Shown: piece after piece, positions 1 to 7,696 of the stretch
Layout of the letters: each line of letters starts with the position of its first letter
Numbering within the stretch: the stretch's first letter is position 1
Source: Candidatus Omnitrophota bacterium
GTDB taxonomy: Bacteria; Omnitrophota; Gorgyraeia; Zapsychrales; Aceulaceae
Reading direction: 5' to 3'
Length of the DNA: 46,283 bases
Assembly (NCBI GenBank): GCA_029564765.1
Contig: JAKQPK010000043.1
Coordinates: forward strand, 1-46,283
Made by a program: the position numbers and the translations under genes
The notes under the pieces: generated by a model
What the model was told of the DNA's origin: nothing
The model's input: only the letters and a program-made list of their open reading frames with translations
The model's database searches: none

Positions 1-66
1 GTTTCTAACCTGCTTCAGCCAGCGACCCCAGTCTTTCGGGTTATAAGACTTAAAATTTAAACCCAT
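1..66 (-). CDS. Possible 5' end of a gene running off the left edge
   Basis: An ATG at 66 opens a frame of 22 codons to the left edge, with N-terminus MGLNFKSYNPKDWGRW. AGGG lies just upstream as a weak ribosome site. I do not recognise the protein. Against it, a plus-strand rho-independent terminator lies immediately to the right (68-101), which suggests these bases are instead the 3' untranslated tail of a plus-strand gene. Part of the stretch (4-27) recurs in a non-coding position at 36873-36896. A real gene is less likely than not. Confidence 0.25.
   Translation of the reverse strand, partial: MGLNFKSYNPKDWGRWLKQVRN
4..27 (+). repeat. Dispersed repeat, copy 1
   Basis: A 24-base stretch beginning TCTAACCTGCTTCAGCC matches 36873-36896 at 23 of 24 positions in the same orientation. 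Both copies lie a short distance upstream of a plus-strand terminator. The origin is unknown; it may be a 3'-UTR element or a remnant of a genome-wide repeat. Confidence 0.6.
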
Positions 67-67
67 G

Positions 68-101
68 ATCCCTGACGACTTAGCGTTGTCAGGGATTTTT
101 G
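68..101 (+). terminator. Rho-independent terminator
   Basis: A 9-bp stem (ATCCCTGAC at 68-76, GTCAGGGAT at 88-96) is followed directly by a run of T. The T-run is only on the plus-strand side, so it ends a transcript entering from the left. Confidence 0.8.
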
Positions 102-432
102 TTTTGGAAAAGAATTTTTCCAAAACATCCCGAGGCCTTCATTTCTCGACGAGAGAAATGAGCCGAGGGGTTACCGCTCAATACGACGTAAACGCTTAGG
201 AAAAGTATTATTGTCCGACGGATAACTGAGCTCTGCAGTTTTGCATGTCCTCCAAGGCCAATGCAATATTGAGAGTTTTGAGATCAGAATCTGCCCAATA
301 CTCTCGAAAGTCGATCCTAGTTAATGCCTCGTAGTTAATTGACATAATCTGTCTATCGTCACATATACAAATATCAAAAGGTGCGATTAACCAAGAGTCG
401 CAAGAATATCCTCACGGCAGCAGATAAACTCT
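102..432. other. Intergenic stretch with a hairpin and a doubtful small ORF
   Basis: A perfect 8-bp stem (CATTTCTC at 140-147, GAGAAATG at 153-160) stands out. On the minus strand an open frame lies at 208-345 (ATG at 345, stop at 208-210, 45 codons, starting MSINYEALTRIDFREYW). The same frame is open upstream to about position 410 without a better start, so it may be the tail of a decayed gene. No family is recognised and no convincing ribosome site is visible. Confidence 0.3.
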
Positions 433-1127
433 TTAGTCTGAGAGTAGGGTTTTCCACATTTCCGACTGTTTATTCCGGTCGGGTTCTTTGGTAAGCGGGC
501 GGATCTGGTATTCGGGGATGGAGAACAATCGCGGGTCGTTTGAAAAGAGCAAATATTCTTGAATCTGGGGCGCAAGGGAAAGCAGGTTCATGATCTGATG
601 AATTCGCGGTAGGCTCAAATTAGTCCATTTTGCGATTTGCGCGAAGTCCTTGGCTGTTCCGTTATCAAGAAATTGCTGGATCTGATAAGCCAATAGCAGG
701 TGTCGCAGGATAGGCGGCAGGTCTTCAGCTTCAGCTTTCTTCGTCGATCTGTTGTCGGCCTTAAGGTCAATATTAAAAACATGCTTTGTCCCATCCTTGG
801 GGTGATCTCAATGGTTTGTTTTATAGCATCATACTCGATCAGTTCAACTGCTGAGCGAATAGCATCTATTTTTTCCCTTGCTGTGAGTTGTCCCCAGGCA
901 TTTGGCGTAAACTGGTAAGAAGCGGAAATTTTTCTAAGGCAATCAAGGATTGTATTTTCTGTCCGTTGTGCATTGAGGATTTTCGTCGGGCAATTATGAT
1001 ACCCTGTCTTATTCGCTTTAGCGCATAGATAAAAATGGTACTGATATTTAGATTTCCTTGTGTATGTGTAGATGATGGCGCTGTCACAGGCTTTGCAGCG
1101 GAAAATTTGGCTTAAAAGGCCTATGAC
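433..1127 (-). pseudogene. Serine recombinase C-terminal remnant, frameshifted
   Basis: Read leftwards from about 1127, the frame encodes a recombinase zinc-ribbon region (Cys pair in FRCKAC, later YLCAKAN and CPTK) and then the helical segment ending near RLNRS-type recombinase tails. A second frame continues as LPPILRHLLLAYQIQQFLDNG, RIHQIMNLLSLAPQIQEYLL and a C-terminus with QSEMWKTLLSD. That is the helix-turn-helix tail found on many large serine recombinases. Joining the two halves needs a frameshift around 740-790, because neither frame alone runs through. The catalytic N-terminal resolvase domain with its serine is absent: towards 1130 the sequence switches to an unrelated gene on the opposite strand. 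This is therefore a dead fragment of an integrase, probably left by the element that brought in the island. Confidence 0.75.
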
Positions 1128-1151
1128 GAGGCGGTTCTTGATCTGGAGGTT

Positions 1152-1604
1152 GTGGCCGAGACTATTGAGGAACTCAAGCAGAAGCTTGCCGTTGCGATTG
1201 AGGCGAACCGGCAGGATGAATCGAAGCGGCTTTTGGATATGCGGGCACGGCTCGACAATGAGCGGGAAAAAGCCATGCGTGAGCTGGCCAAGGCCAAGGG
1301 CCGGTTGATGGGACTGGCGTTTGGCATCTACGGACATCCGGCAGTCACGCGCAGGAATCTGGAGGCGCCGAGGAGTTTCACGTTTACAGCATCGGATCCG
1401 TTTTATGAAGAGTTTGAGGCCGAATATAAAAAGGCGGTTTCGGAATTAAGACATCCGACCTTCGCGGAAATCGACACAGACTATGACCGGAAATCGAACT
1501 GGCTCTCGTCCTTTAATCCGGATGAGGAATTCGCGCGGGTCTTGAAGAGGTATCGGGACAAGTACGCGGTTGAGGCGAGGGAAGCTCAGCCGGTTGAAGC
1601 TTAA
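1152..1604 (+). CDS. Unidentified charged protein, probably 5'-truncated
   Basis: This open frame of 150 codons (GTG at 1152) is in a more GC-rich style than the island to its right. Residues 1-55 are strongly helical and charged (EELKQKLAVAIEANRQDESK, then Arg/Glu/Lys-rich), probably coiled coil. The remainder has aromatic and acidic motifs such as DPFYEEFEAEYKKA and ends REAQPVEA. No family is recognised. The frame stays open and coding-like upstream (KAYDEAVLDLEVV from 1116) to a TAA at 1113-1115, exactly where the opposing recombinase fragment begins. The natural 5' end was therefore probably lost at that junction. The GGAGG at 1145-1149 is too close to the GTG to be a convincing ribosome site. 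Confidence 0.5.
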   Translation: MAETIEELKQKLAVAIEANRQDESKRLLDMRARLDNEREKAMRELAKAKGRLMGLAFGIYGHPAVTRRNLEAPRSFTFTASDPFYEEFEAEYKKAVSELRHPTFAEIDTDYDRKSNWLSSFNPDEEFARVLKRYRDKYAVEAREAQPVEA

Positions 1605-1770
1605 TGCGGACAGGCACCGGCTATCCAATGGGCCGGTGACTGATAATGCGGAGGAATCTTTGTGATACGGTTGGCTGGCTCCAATGATCACAAAGGCTTT
1701 GACAAGTAAATGCGCTTGTCAGAAGGACATCCTCCAGAAAACATCCTTCCTCCGCACGCGTTTTTCTTTC
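1602..1770. other. Nested inverted-repeat element, candidate structured RNA
   Basis: Downstream of the truncated ORF lie four complementary pairs. A hairpin CACCGGC (1615-1621) pairs with GCCGGTG (1632-1638). An outer 10-bp stem TGCGGAGGAA (1647-1656) pairs with TTCCTCCGCA (1747-1756). Two inner stems sit inside it: CTTTGTGAT (1658-1666) with ATCACAAAG (1687-1695), and TGACAAG (1700-1706) with CTTGTCA (1715-1721). Together the last three make a three-way junction, followed by a T-rich stretch from 1761. No known RNA family is recognised. It could be a non-coding RNA, a terminator complex, or a palindromic mobile-element end. Confidence 0.5.
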
Positions 1771-1909
1771 TCCGTAATATTTTCTTTTCCCCTGCCCCGT
1801 CTTTTTCTTTCTTATTGATTTGTGGTACGAGTTGTAATACACTATGGACTAATACGGATTAAAATGGATTTGGGAAAAACCCGGTGTTTAAGTCAACGAG
1901 GGTGATTTT
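1771..1909. other. AT-rich leader before the HTH gene
   Basis: The stretch is pyrimidine-rich at first (1760-1815) and then AT-rich. No promoter with good spacing could be assigned. GAGGGTG at 1899-1905 is the ribosome site of the HTH gene that follows. Confidence 0.4.
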
Positions 1910-2089
1910 ATGGATGACATTAAAAAGTATTTAACTGTTCGTGCTGTAGCCAAGAAATTCGGTCTGACCGAGGAGTGGATCCGCGACCTGATCGCCAAGA
2001 AAGAGATCAAGGCCGTCAAGATCGGCCAGTGGCGGATCAAACCGGCGGATTTGCAGGCGTTTGTTGATTCTCGTAAGAACATAAATTAA
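1910..2089 (+). CDS. Excisionase/MerR-like helix-turn-helix protein
   Basis: A 59-residue protein starts MDDIKKYLTVRAVAKKFGLT. It follows the pattern of the small winged-helix HTH_17/excisionase family: a first helix over the VRAVAKKFGL segment, a recognition helix around TEEWIRDLIAKKEI, and a wing with KIGQWRIKPADLQAFV. That accounts for almost the whole protein. The start is supported by GAGGGTG about 5 bases upstream. It ends 62 bases before the methyltransferase and points the same way. It may therefore be the transcriptional controller of the restriction operon, as small C-proteins are in other restriction-modification systems, or a leftover excisionase of the mobile element. Family assignment is good; the target is inference. 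Confidence 0.75.
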   Translation: MDDIKKYLTVRAVAKKFGLTEEWIRDLIAKKEIKAVKIGQWRIKPADLQAFVDSRKNIN

Positions 2090-2151
2090 AAAGTTAAATA
2101 CGTCCTGATAGGCGTTGTTTTTGCCGACCAGTATGACGTTTGTGGAGAAAT

Positions 2152-4038
2152 ATGACAGCAAAAGGTTTTCAGTCCAGAGTGCATCCGTTTCTTAAGTGGG
2201 CGGGAGGCAAGACACAGTTATTAGCCGAATTAGAAAAACATGTTCCGGAAAAATACGGGACATATTTTGAGCCTTTCGTTGGAGGAGGGGCATTATTTTT
2301 TTATCTTAATCCCAAGAAGGCAATATTGGTTGATTCGAATCCTGAGCTGATCAATTGCTACGTTGTTGTTAGGGATGAGCCGAAAAAACTGATTGCCGCA
2401 TTGAAAAAGGGGTATGTTAACCGCGAGGATTATTATTATCACGTTCGAGATCAAGAGCCGGAAGTGCTTGACCCGATAGCTAGAGCCGCACGTTTTATAT
2501 ATTTAAATAAGACATGTTTCAACGGATTGTATCGGGTTAATAAAGAGGGGCGTTTTAATGTTCCTTTTGGTAAAAGAGTTAATCCTGCGATTTGTGAAGA
2601 AAAGAAATTGTTGTCGGCGCACCAAGCCCTGCAGGGAGTGCGAATAATATGTGACAGTTACGACAAGGTTGTTCGTGCTTCAGCGAAAGAGGGGGATTTT
2701 GTTTTCTTTGATCCGCCATATCATCCAGTGGGAGTTAACTCTGATTTTAAGAGATATACCAAAGAGTTCTTTTATGAAGAAGATCACATAGCTTTGCGCG
2801 ATCTTGTAAAAGACCTTGTTGATCGGGGAGTATATGTTTTATTAACGAATTCAAATACTGATTTTGTGCGAAGGCTTTTTAGCGGGTTTGAATACAAAGT
2901 GATTGAAACGCGTAGGAATATTAGCAGTAATGCAGAAACACGCACAGGTCAGGATTTAATAGTAATAGCCACGTCCGCGAAAAAGAAAACCTCTTCATAT
3001 TTTTCACTTCAGAGTGATGAGGTTCTTAAGAACTTTCCCGGGACGAGGTTCATGGGGAGCAAGTATCGAGTGCTTCCGTTCATTTGGGACTGTGTTAAGG
3101 ATTTACCATTTAAGTCCGTGATTGATGCTTTTTCTGGTAGCGGATGTGTTTCGTACATGTTTAAACAGGCAGGAAAGCGGGTTATTAGTAATGATTTTAT
3201 GCATTTTTGCAGTCATCTTACTATGGCTTTAATAGAGAACCCAGACGTTAGGCTTAATAAGAATGACATAAAGTTGCTTTTGTCGTCGAATAACAAGAAT
3301 AGTGGTTTTATATCTAAGAATTTTAAAGGTCTGTATTTTACTGATGGGGAGAATGCGTTTTTGGATTCTGCTAGGGCTAATGTTGATCTGCTGAAGGATA
3401 AGTATAAGAAATCCATGGCACTTGCGGCTTTGGCTAGGGCGTGTTTAAAAAGGCGAGCGCGCGGGATTTTTACTTTTGTTGGAGATCGTTACGATGATGG
3501 CAGGAGAGACATGAGGATGACTCTTCGGGAACATTTTGAAGAAAATATCGAGGCGTTTAATAATGCGGTTTTTGACAATGGTCAACAAAACAAGGCATGC
3601 AATGGGGACATTTTCGATTTGAATCAAAAAGCCGATCTGGTTTATTTTGACCCGCCCTATTTCACGCCTCAGTCAGATAATGATTATTGTCGGAGATATC
3701 ATTTTGTTGAAGGCCTCGTGCGGAAATGGGATGGGTTGATTATTCAAGAACACACGAAAACGAAGAAATTCAAGAAATATGAGACGCCGTTTTCTGCCAA
3801 AAATACGGTAGATAAGGCTTTTGATGATTTGTTTCGGAAGTTCAAGGATAGTATTTTGGTTGTTTCGTATTCTTCTAACTCTATCCCATCGAAGGCGGGG
3901 CTTGTTGAGCTTCTTAGAAAGTACAAGAATGAAGTCATTGTTCATCAGGTTGAGCATTTATATTCCTTCGGTAACCAAGGACACAAGGTCGGCCATAATG
4001 CCAATCGAGTGTTGGAGTATATTTTTGTTGCTTATTAA
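2152..4038 (+). CDS. Fused twin D12-class DNA adenine N6-methyltransferase
   Basis: A 628-residue protein contains two complete Dam/D12-type methyltransferase halves. The first has the FLKWAGGKTQ opening, an SAM-binding FVGGGA (42-47) and catalytic DPPY (187-190). The second begins near residue 295 (TRFMGSKYRV), with FSGSG (327-331) and DPPY (500-503). Each half transfers a methyl group from S-adenosylmethionine to adenine N6. Two fused D12 domains are the architecture of M.FokI, where each half protects one strand of an asymmetric site, so an asymmetric (type IIS) target is expected. The ATG at 2152 is chosen over the TTG at 2140 because GGAG lies 4 bases upstream of it. The endonuclease gene starts 11 bases after the stop, so this is the modification half of the system. 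The recognition sequence cannot be read from the protein. Confidence 0.92.
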   Translation: MTAKGFQSRVHPFLKWAGGKTQLLAELEKHVPEKYGTYFEPFVGGGALFFYLNPKKAILVDSNPELINCYVVVRDEPKKLIAALKKGYVNREDYYYHVRDQEPEVLDPIARAARFIYLNKTCFNGLYRVNKEGRFNVPFGKRVNPAICEEKKLLSAHQALQGVRIICDSYDKVVRASAKEGDFVFFDPPYHPVGVNSDFKRYTKEFFYEEDHIALRDLVKDLVDRGVYVLLTNSNTDFVRRLFSGFEYKVIETRRNISSNAETRTGQDLIVIATSAKKKTSSYFSLQSDEVLKNFPGTRFMGSKYRVLPFIWDCVKDLPFKSVIDAFSGSGCVSYMFKQAGKRVISNDFMHFCSHLTMALIENPDVRLNKNDIKLLLSSNNKNSGFISKNFKGLYFTDGENAFLDSARANVDLLKDKYKKSMALAALARACLKRRARGIFTFVGDRYDDGRRDMRMTLREHFEENIEAFNNAVFDNGQQNKACNGDIFDLNQKADLVYFDPPYFTPQSDNDYCRRYHFVEGLVRKWDGLIIQEHTKTKKFKKYETPFSAKNTVDKAFDDLFRKFKDSILVVSYSSNSIPSKAGLVELLRKYKNEVIVHQVEHLYSFGNQGHKVGHNANRVLEYIFVAY

Positions 4039-4049
4039 TTGAGGTCGTA

Positions 4050-6296
4050 ATGCCAAAAGTCTGGAATTTAGGAAACACAACAGTTAGAAATCCCAACCGC
4101 TTGAGGGATGGCCTGATTCTTTTGTCCGAAGAATTTAATGGCAGGCTTTATGGCGCAGAGCAGGAAGGGAACTTCTCTCGTCGACTTAATGAGGTGGGCA
4201 TTATTGATTCCGCAGGAACCAGTCCGGATTGGTTCGGGAGAAAGTGGCGGTCTGCTTTTGTTAAGTTAGGGTTTATAACCGAGAAATTTAGTCAGAGACA
4301 TAAAGCGATTGTTCAGCGGCTATCAGATGATTTTGGCTTTACTGAGTCGGGTTATGAGGTGACGCCTGCGGGGCGACTTTTAGTTGGCGCAGACTCCTTG
4401 GGCGCAATTGAGGACATTTTCACAAGGCAGTTGATTCAGCATGAAATAGCATCTCCCCTTGAAGGTTCCTTTCCAGAAGGGAGCATGAAGCCATTTATTC
4501 TATTCTTACAAGTTTTGTATAGGCTTCATCGGGAGGGACAGCCCGGGCTAAATAAACTCGAAATAGCGGCATTTATTCAATTGTTTAGAAATCATACGCC
4601 ATCGACGGCTGATGAGGTTACAAACGATGTCTTGGAATTTCGCAGGAAGCGAGCGGCTTGTCGGGATAAGAGGGAAAAGGGTCGTTGCGATCAAGAGGCT
4701 TTGGAATCGGCTAGTCGTCTTAAGATTGAAGGAAGCGTAGCGGCTGATTCTTTGGGTGATTATGCAGATACGACTGTTAGGTATACCAAGATGACCGGGT
4801 TAATTGCTGAGGCTGGTTCACGTGTTATTGTTCGTGAGACCAAAATTGCTTTTATCGAGGCTGTCTTAGCGAGAGAGCCGATTTTTCTTGCGACTGTTAA
4901 TCCTAGCGAATATTTAAAGAAATTTTATTCCGGTGGTGAGATTCCTACGGATGATCGTGTGTTCGCACATCAGGAGATTAATCGAGTGAGTCGGCGCCTT
5001 GAGGAATTGGGGAAGGGTATTCCTCAAGAATTGATTACAAAGGCTGAGCGGGCAGACATTAAAGAGTTGGAGCAGGTTAGATATAAACTGCTTGAGCTAG
5101 TGAATCAATCGGAAGAAGAAGTTTATGCATTGAACCAGCAAAAAGACGAGTTTATTAAAGAAATTTTGGAAGGTTTGACTGCTTTTGGTAATAATGGAGC
5201 AAAACGCATGTATAACGATCTGCCGACATATTTTGAGTGGATTGTGTGGCGGTCTTTTCTTGCTATTGATCACATCGCAGTGCCTGTTCATACAACAAGA
5301 CGTTTTCCGGTCGATGAGGATATATTGCCTCGGCATCCTGCGCCGGGAGGCGGGCCGGATATGCAGTTCGAGTTCAAAGATTTTGTCCTTGTTGTAGAGG
5401 TCACTTTAAAAACATCATCAAGGCAGGAAGCGGACGAAGGTGAGCCGGTTAGAAGACATGTTGCCGTAGCCTGCCAAGATAACCAGAAAGATGTGTATGG
5501 CGTTTTTATTGCGCCAACTATCGATACAAATACGGCGGAAACATTTCGTACGGGCGTTTGGTATCACCGCGAAGAAGTACGTCATTTAAAAATAGTTCCT
5601 TTTTCAATAGAGCAATTTAGGCTCATATTTTCAGCATTGCTTAATAAACGGTATACGCCGGGAGATTTAAAGGGTCTTATTGATCAATGTTTATCTGTTC
5701 GTCAGGGGATGCATGCTCCTGAATGGAAGAAGCATATCGATGAAGAAACAAAGAGATGGTGTCAGGGGTTGATCGCACAGGATGAGCGGTTTATTGATCA
5801 GATTGAGCGCGAGGTGAATGAGAGCCTTAAGTTTGTAGAATATTTACCCGTCTACGCTTTAGCGGCCGCTTGTGGAAAGTTTGGAGAGGGGCAGGAGGCG
5901 GATCCTGATGGCTGGATTCATGTTGAGAAAAGGGAATGGGAAAGAGATATTACTTTTGTGGTGCGCGCGGTAGGGCATTCAATGGAGCCCGACATTAAGG
6001 ATGGCGATTATTGTATTTTTAAAGCGAATCCGGGCGGCCCCTATTCTCATCAGAGAAGAATCTATTTGATTCAGCATCATGGTAAGACGGATCCGGAGAC
6101 CATGGGTTCTTACACAATTAAGGGCTACCGGAGTCACAAGGGGCCGGATGGGCTAAATATTCGAGTCGAGTTATTGCCGTTCAACAAAGAGTATGAGCCG
6201 ATGAGTTTTGGTGAAGCTGAGCAGGATATTGCTTCGCGGCTTATTTTTGTGGGTGAATTCGTTGAAGTGGTTAAGGCTATGAAAGAGGCACTATGA
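4050..6296 (+). CDS. AlwI-family restriction endonuclease fused to an S24 peptidase domain
   Basis: This 748-residue protein begins with the AlwI-family hallmark WNLGNTTVRNPNRLRDGL (residues 5-22). It carries a PD-(D/E)XK-like centre at PD (436-437) and VVEVTLK (448-454), followed by GEPVRRH. AlwI cuts at a distance from an asymmetric site, which fits the twin methyltransferase upstream. After about residue 600 a second domain appears: VRAVGHSMEPDIKDGDYCIF (638-657) and YTIKGYR (688-694). These give the Ser (S644) and Lys (K691) of an S24 LexA/UmuD-type peptidase. S24 domains self-cleave, so the nuclease may be switched by autoproteolysis. The domain could alternatively be only a binding module, as in some other defence proteins. 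The stop overlaps the start of the SIR2 gene. Nuclease family confidence is high; the S24 role is inference. Confidence 0.85.
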   Translation: MPKVWNLGNTTVRNPNRLRDGLILLSEEFNGRLYGAEQEGNFSRRLNEVGIIDSAGTSPDWFGRKWRSAFVKLGFITEKFSQRHKAIVQRLSDDFGFTESGYEVTPAGRLLVGADSLGAIEDIFTRQLIQHEIASPLEGSFPEGSMKPFILFLQVLYRLHREGQPGLNKLEIAAFIQLFRNHTPSTADEVTNDVLEFRRKRAACRDKREKGRCDQEALESASRLKIEGSVAADSLGDYADTTVRYTKMTGLIAEAGSRVIVRETKIAFIEAVLAREPIFLATVNPSEYLKKFYSGGEIPTDDRVFAHQEINRVSRRLEELGKGIPQELITKAERADIKELEQVRYKLLELVNQSEEEVYALNQQKDEFIKEILEGLTAFGNNGAKRMYNDLPTYFEWIVWRSFLAIDHIAVPVHTTRRFPVDEDILPRHPAPGGGPDMQFEFKDFVLVVEVTLKTSSRQEADEGEPVRRHVAVACQDNQKDVYGVFIAPTIDTNTAETFRTGVWYHREEVRHLKIVPFSIEQFRLIFSALLNKRYTPGDLKGLIDQCLSVRQGMHAPEWKKHIDEETKRWCQGLIAQDERFIDQIEREVNESLKFVEYLPVYALAAACGKFGEGQEADPDGWIHVEKREWERDITFVVRAVGHSMEPDIKDGDYCIFKANPGGPYSHQRRIYLIQHHGKTDPETMGSYTIKGYRSHKGPDGLNIRVELLPFNKEYEPMSFGEAEQDIASRLIFVGEFVEVVKAMKEAL

Positions 6297-7696
6297 CAAA
6301 AGAAAAACGAAAATATTGTTTAAAGGGCCCATCTGAGAATGGTCAAATAGAAGACTTGTTGGAAGGGAAGGATGATAAAGATAGTCGCCAGCGATTGCAG
6401 GCCTTAATTGCTGAGTGGCTTCGCATGGAGAACCTTGTCGTCTTGACAGGGGCGGGATGTTCGGTAAGTTGCGGAGGGAAAAAAATTGAAGACCTTGAAA
6501 AGTCGGTTTTAGAGGCCGTCGGTGAGGTCGCGAAGAAGACGAATGATAAGAAGACCATGCTGTCTGCTGGAGCCAAGGCTTTGATTGTTGAACGCCAAAA
6601 GGAATTTAGTAAACGGCAGTCTTGGGCGCAGACAAGTTTTGAGGAGTGGTTGTCCTATCTTGTGAATACTGTTCATGTGATGTCGGATAAAAAGTCTCCA
6701 ATAAAATCGATTGGGTGGAAAGAAGACGGAGCGAGTATTGAAGATGTAGATCAGTTGGTTTCGTATATTTCGAAAGCAATATACGCTGAGTGTGCTTTGA
6801 CTCTCCCAGATGAGACAGGAGCAAAGGAAGGCGAGAGGCAGATTGCTCCACATTTGGCGTTCTTGTCAAAGCTTGTAACGCGTGATAGCAATTTGGGAAG
6901 GACGCATCTCTTCACGTTGAATTACGACACCCTGTTTGAGCAAGCATTGGAAATATTAGGGATCCAATATTTTGATGGATTTACGGGAAAAGCTAATGCG
7001 CGCTTTGATCCGGCAGTTTATGGCCTTGATATTTATTATCCCGGGGAAGTTGCTGAAGGGAGGGTTAGGCGTTTTGATAAATTTCTTCATTATTATAAGT
7101 TGCACGGTTCGATTCACTGGAAAATTGTGGCAGGAGAATTAAGAGCGAGGCATGATGCCATTTTAGATTTTGAGAAATATCGTATAAAAGAAGCCGTTAA
7201 GAAGGCGGAAGATTTAATAACGGCTGGTTTTGCTTGTAGCCACAAAGAGTTTGGAATTCTTCCGACATCGAATAAGTTTGTACAGACATTGGAAATGCCG
7301 TATGCGCACCTTTTTAGATCGTTCAGCGCGCGGCTTAGTATTCCTCAGACATTCCTGCTGGTTCTTGGTTACGGTTTTGGAGATGACCATATCACCAAGA
7401 TTATTGAAACAGCACTCACAAATCCCGCGTTAGTTATGCTCGTTGTCGAGCCTAGGCCGGATAGTCCAACGATCGAGAGAATCAGTAGATATAAAGAACT
7501 TGGCAAGAGAGCGTTTGTTCTTACATCGACAGAAGACGCGTTCAAGTCTTCCGAGTATAAATACGCGACATTCGATGATTTTGCAAAGTCGGTCATGCCG
7601 GATGTTCAATGGCTAGATGATTTTTTGCGTTTGAGACGTTTCGAGAAACAATTACAAAAAGATAGAGATGAAAAAGATGGAATAGAGGACGCATAA
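6293..7696 (+). CDS. SIR2-family NADase-like defence protein
   Basis: A 467-residue protein with a SIR2 Rossmann core. GAGCS at 53-57 binds NAD, TLNYD carries N210, and KLHGS carries H271, which are the usual catalytic Asn and His of SIR2 enzymes. LVLGYGFGDDH near residue 360 closes the fold. Related SIR2 proteins in defence islands hydrolyse NAD+ when phage is sensed and cause growth arrest. The start overlaps the end of the AlwI/S24 gene by 4 bases and the stop overlaps the HerA start by one base, so translation is coupled. SIR2 next to HerA is the arrangement of the described SIR2-HerA (Nezha) antiphage system, in which the two proteins form one complex. The protein is not a deacetylase of the Sir2/CobB type: no zinc-binding cysteine set is apparent. 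Confidence 0.9.
   Translation: MTKEKRKYCLKGPSENGQIEDLLEGKDDKDSRQRLQALIAEWLRMENLVVLTGAGCSVSCGGKKIEDLEKSVLEAVGEVAKKTNDKKTMLSAGAKALIVERQKEFSKRQSWAQTSFEEWLSYLVNTVHVMSDKKSPIKSIGWKEDGASIEDVDQLVSYISKAIYAECALTLPDETGAKEGERQIAPHLAFLSKLVTRDSNLGRTHLFTLNYDTLFEQALEILGIQYFDGFTGKANARFDPAVYGLDIYYPGEVAEGRVRRFDKFLHYYKLHGSIHWKIVAGELRARHDAILDFEKYRIKEAVKKAEDLITAGFACSHKEFGILPTSNKFVQTLEMPYAHLFRSFSARLSIPQTFLLVLGYGFGDDHITKIIETALTNPALVMLVVEPRPDSPTIERISRYKELGKRAFVLTSTEDAFKSSEYKYATFDDFAKSVMPDVQWLDDFLRLRRFEKQLQKDRDEKDGIEDA

Noticed and set aside
615-1337. Single 240-residue minus-strand ORF covering the recombinase tail and the region to 1337
   Set aside because: Only the part below about 1127 looks like recombinase. The upstream part is the antisense of the 1152-1604 frame, so it is not one gene.
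6293-7696. Sir2/CobB protein deacetylase
   Set aside because: The motif set and length are those of defence-type SIR2 proteins; the zinc-ribbon cysteines of deacetylases are not visible, and the neighbour is HerA.
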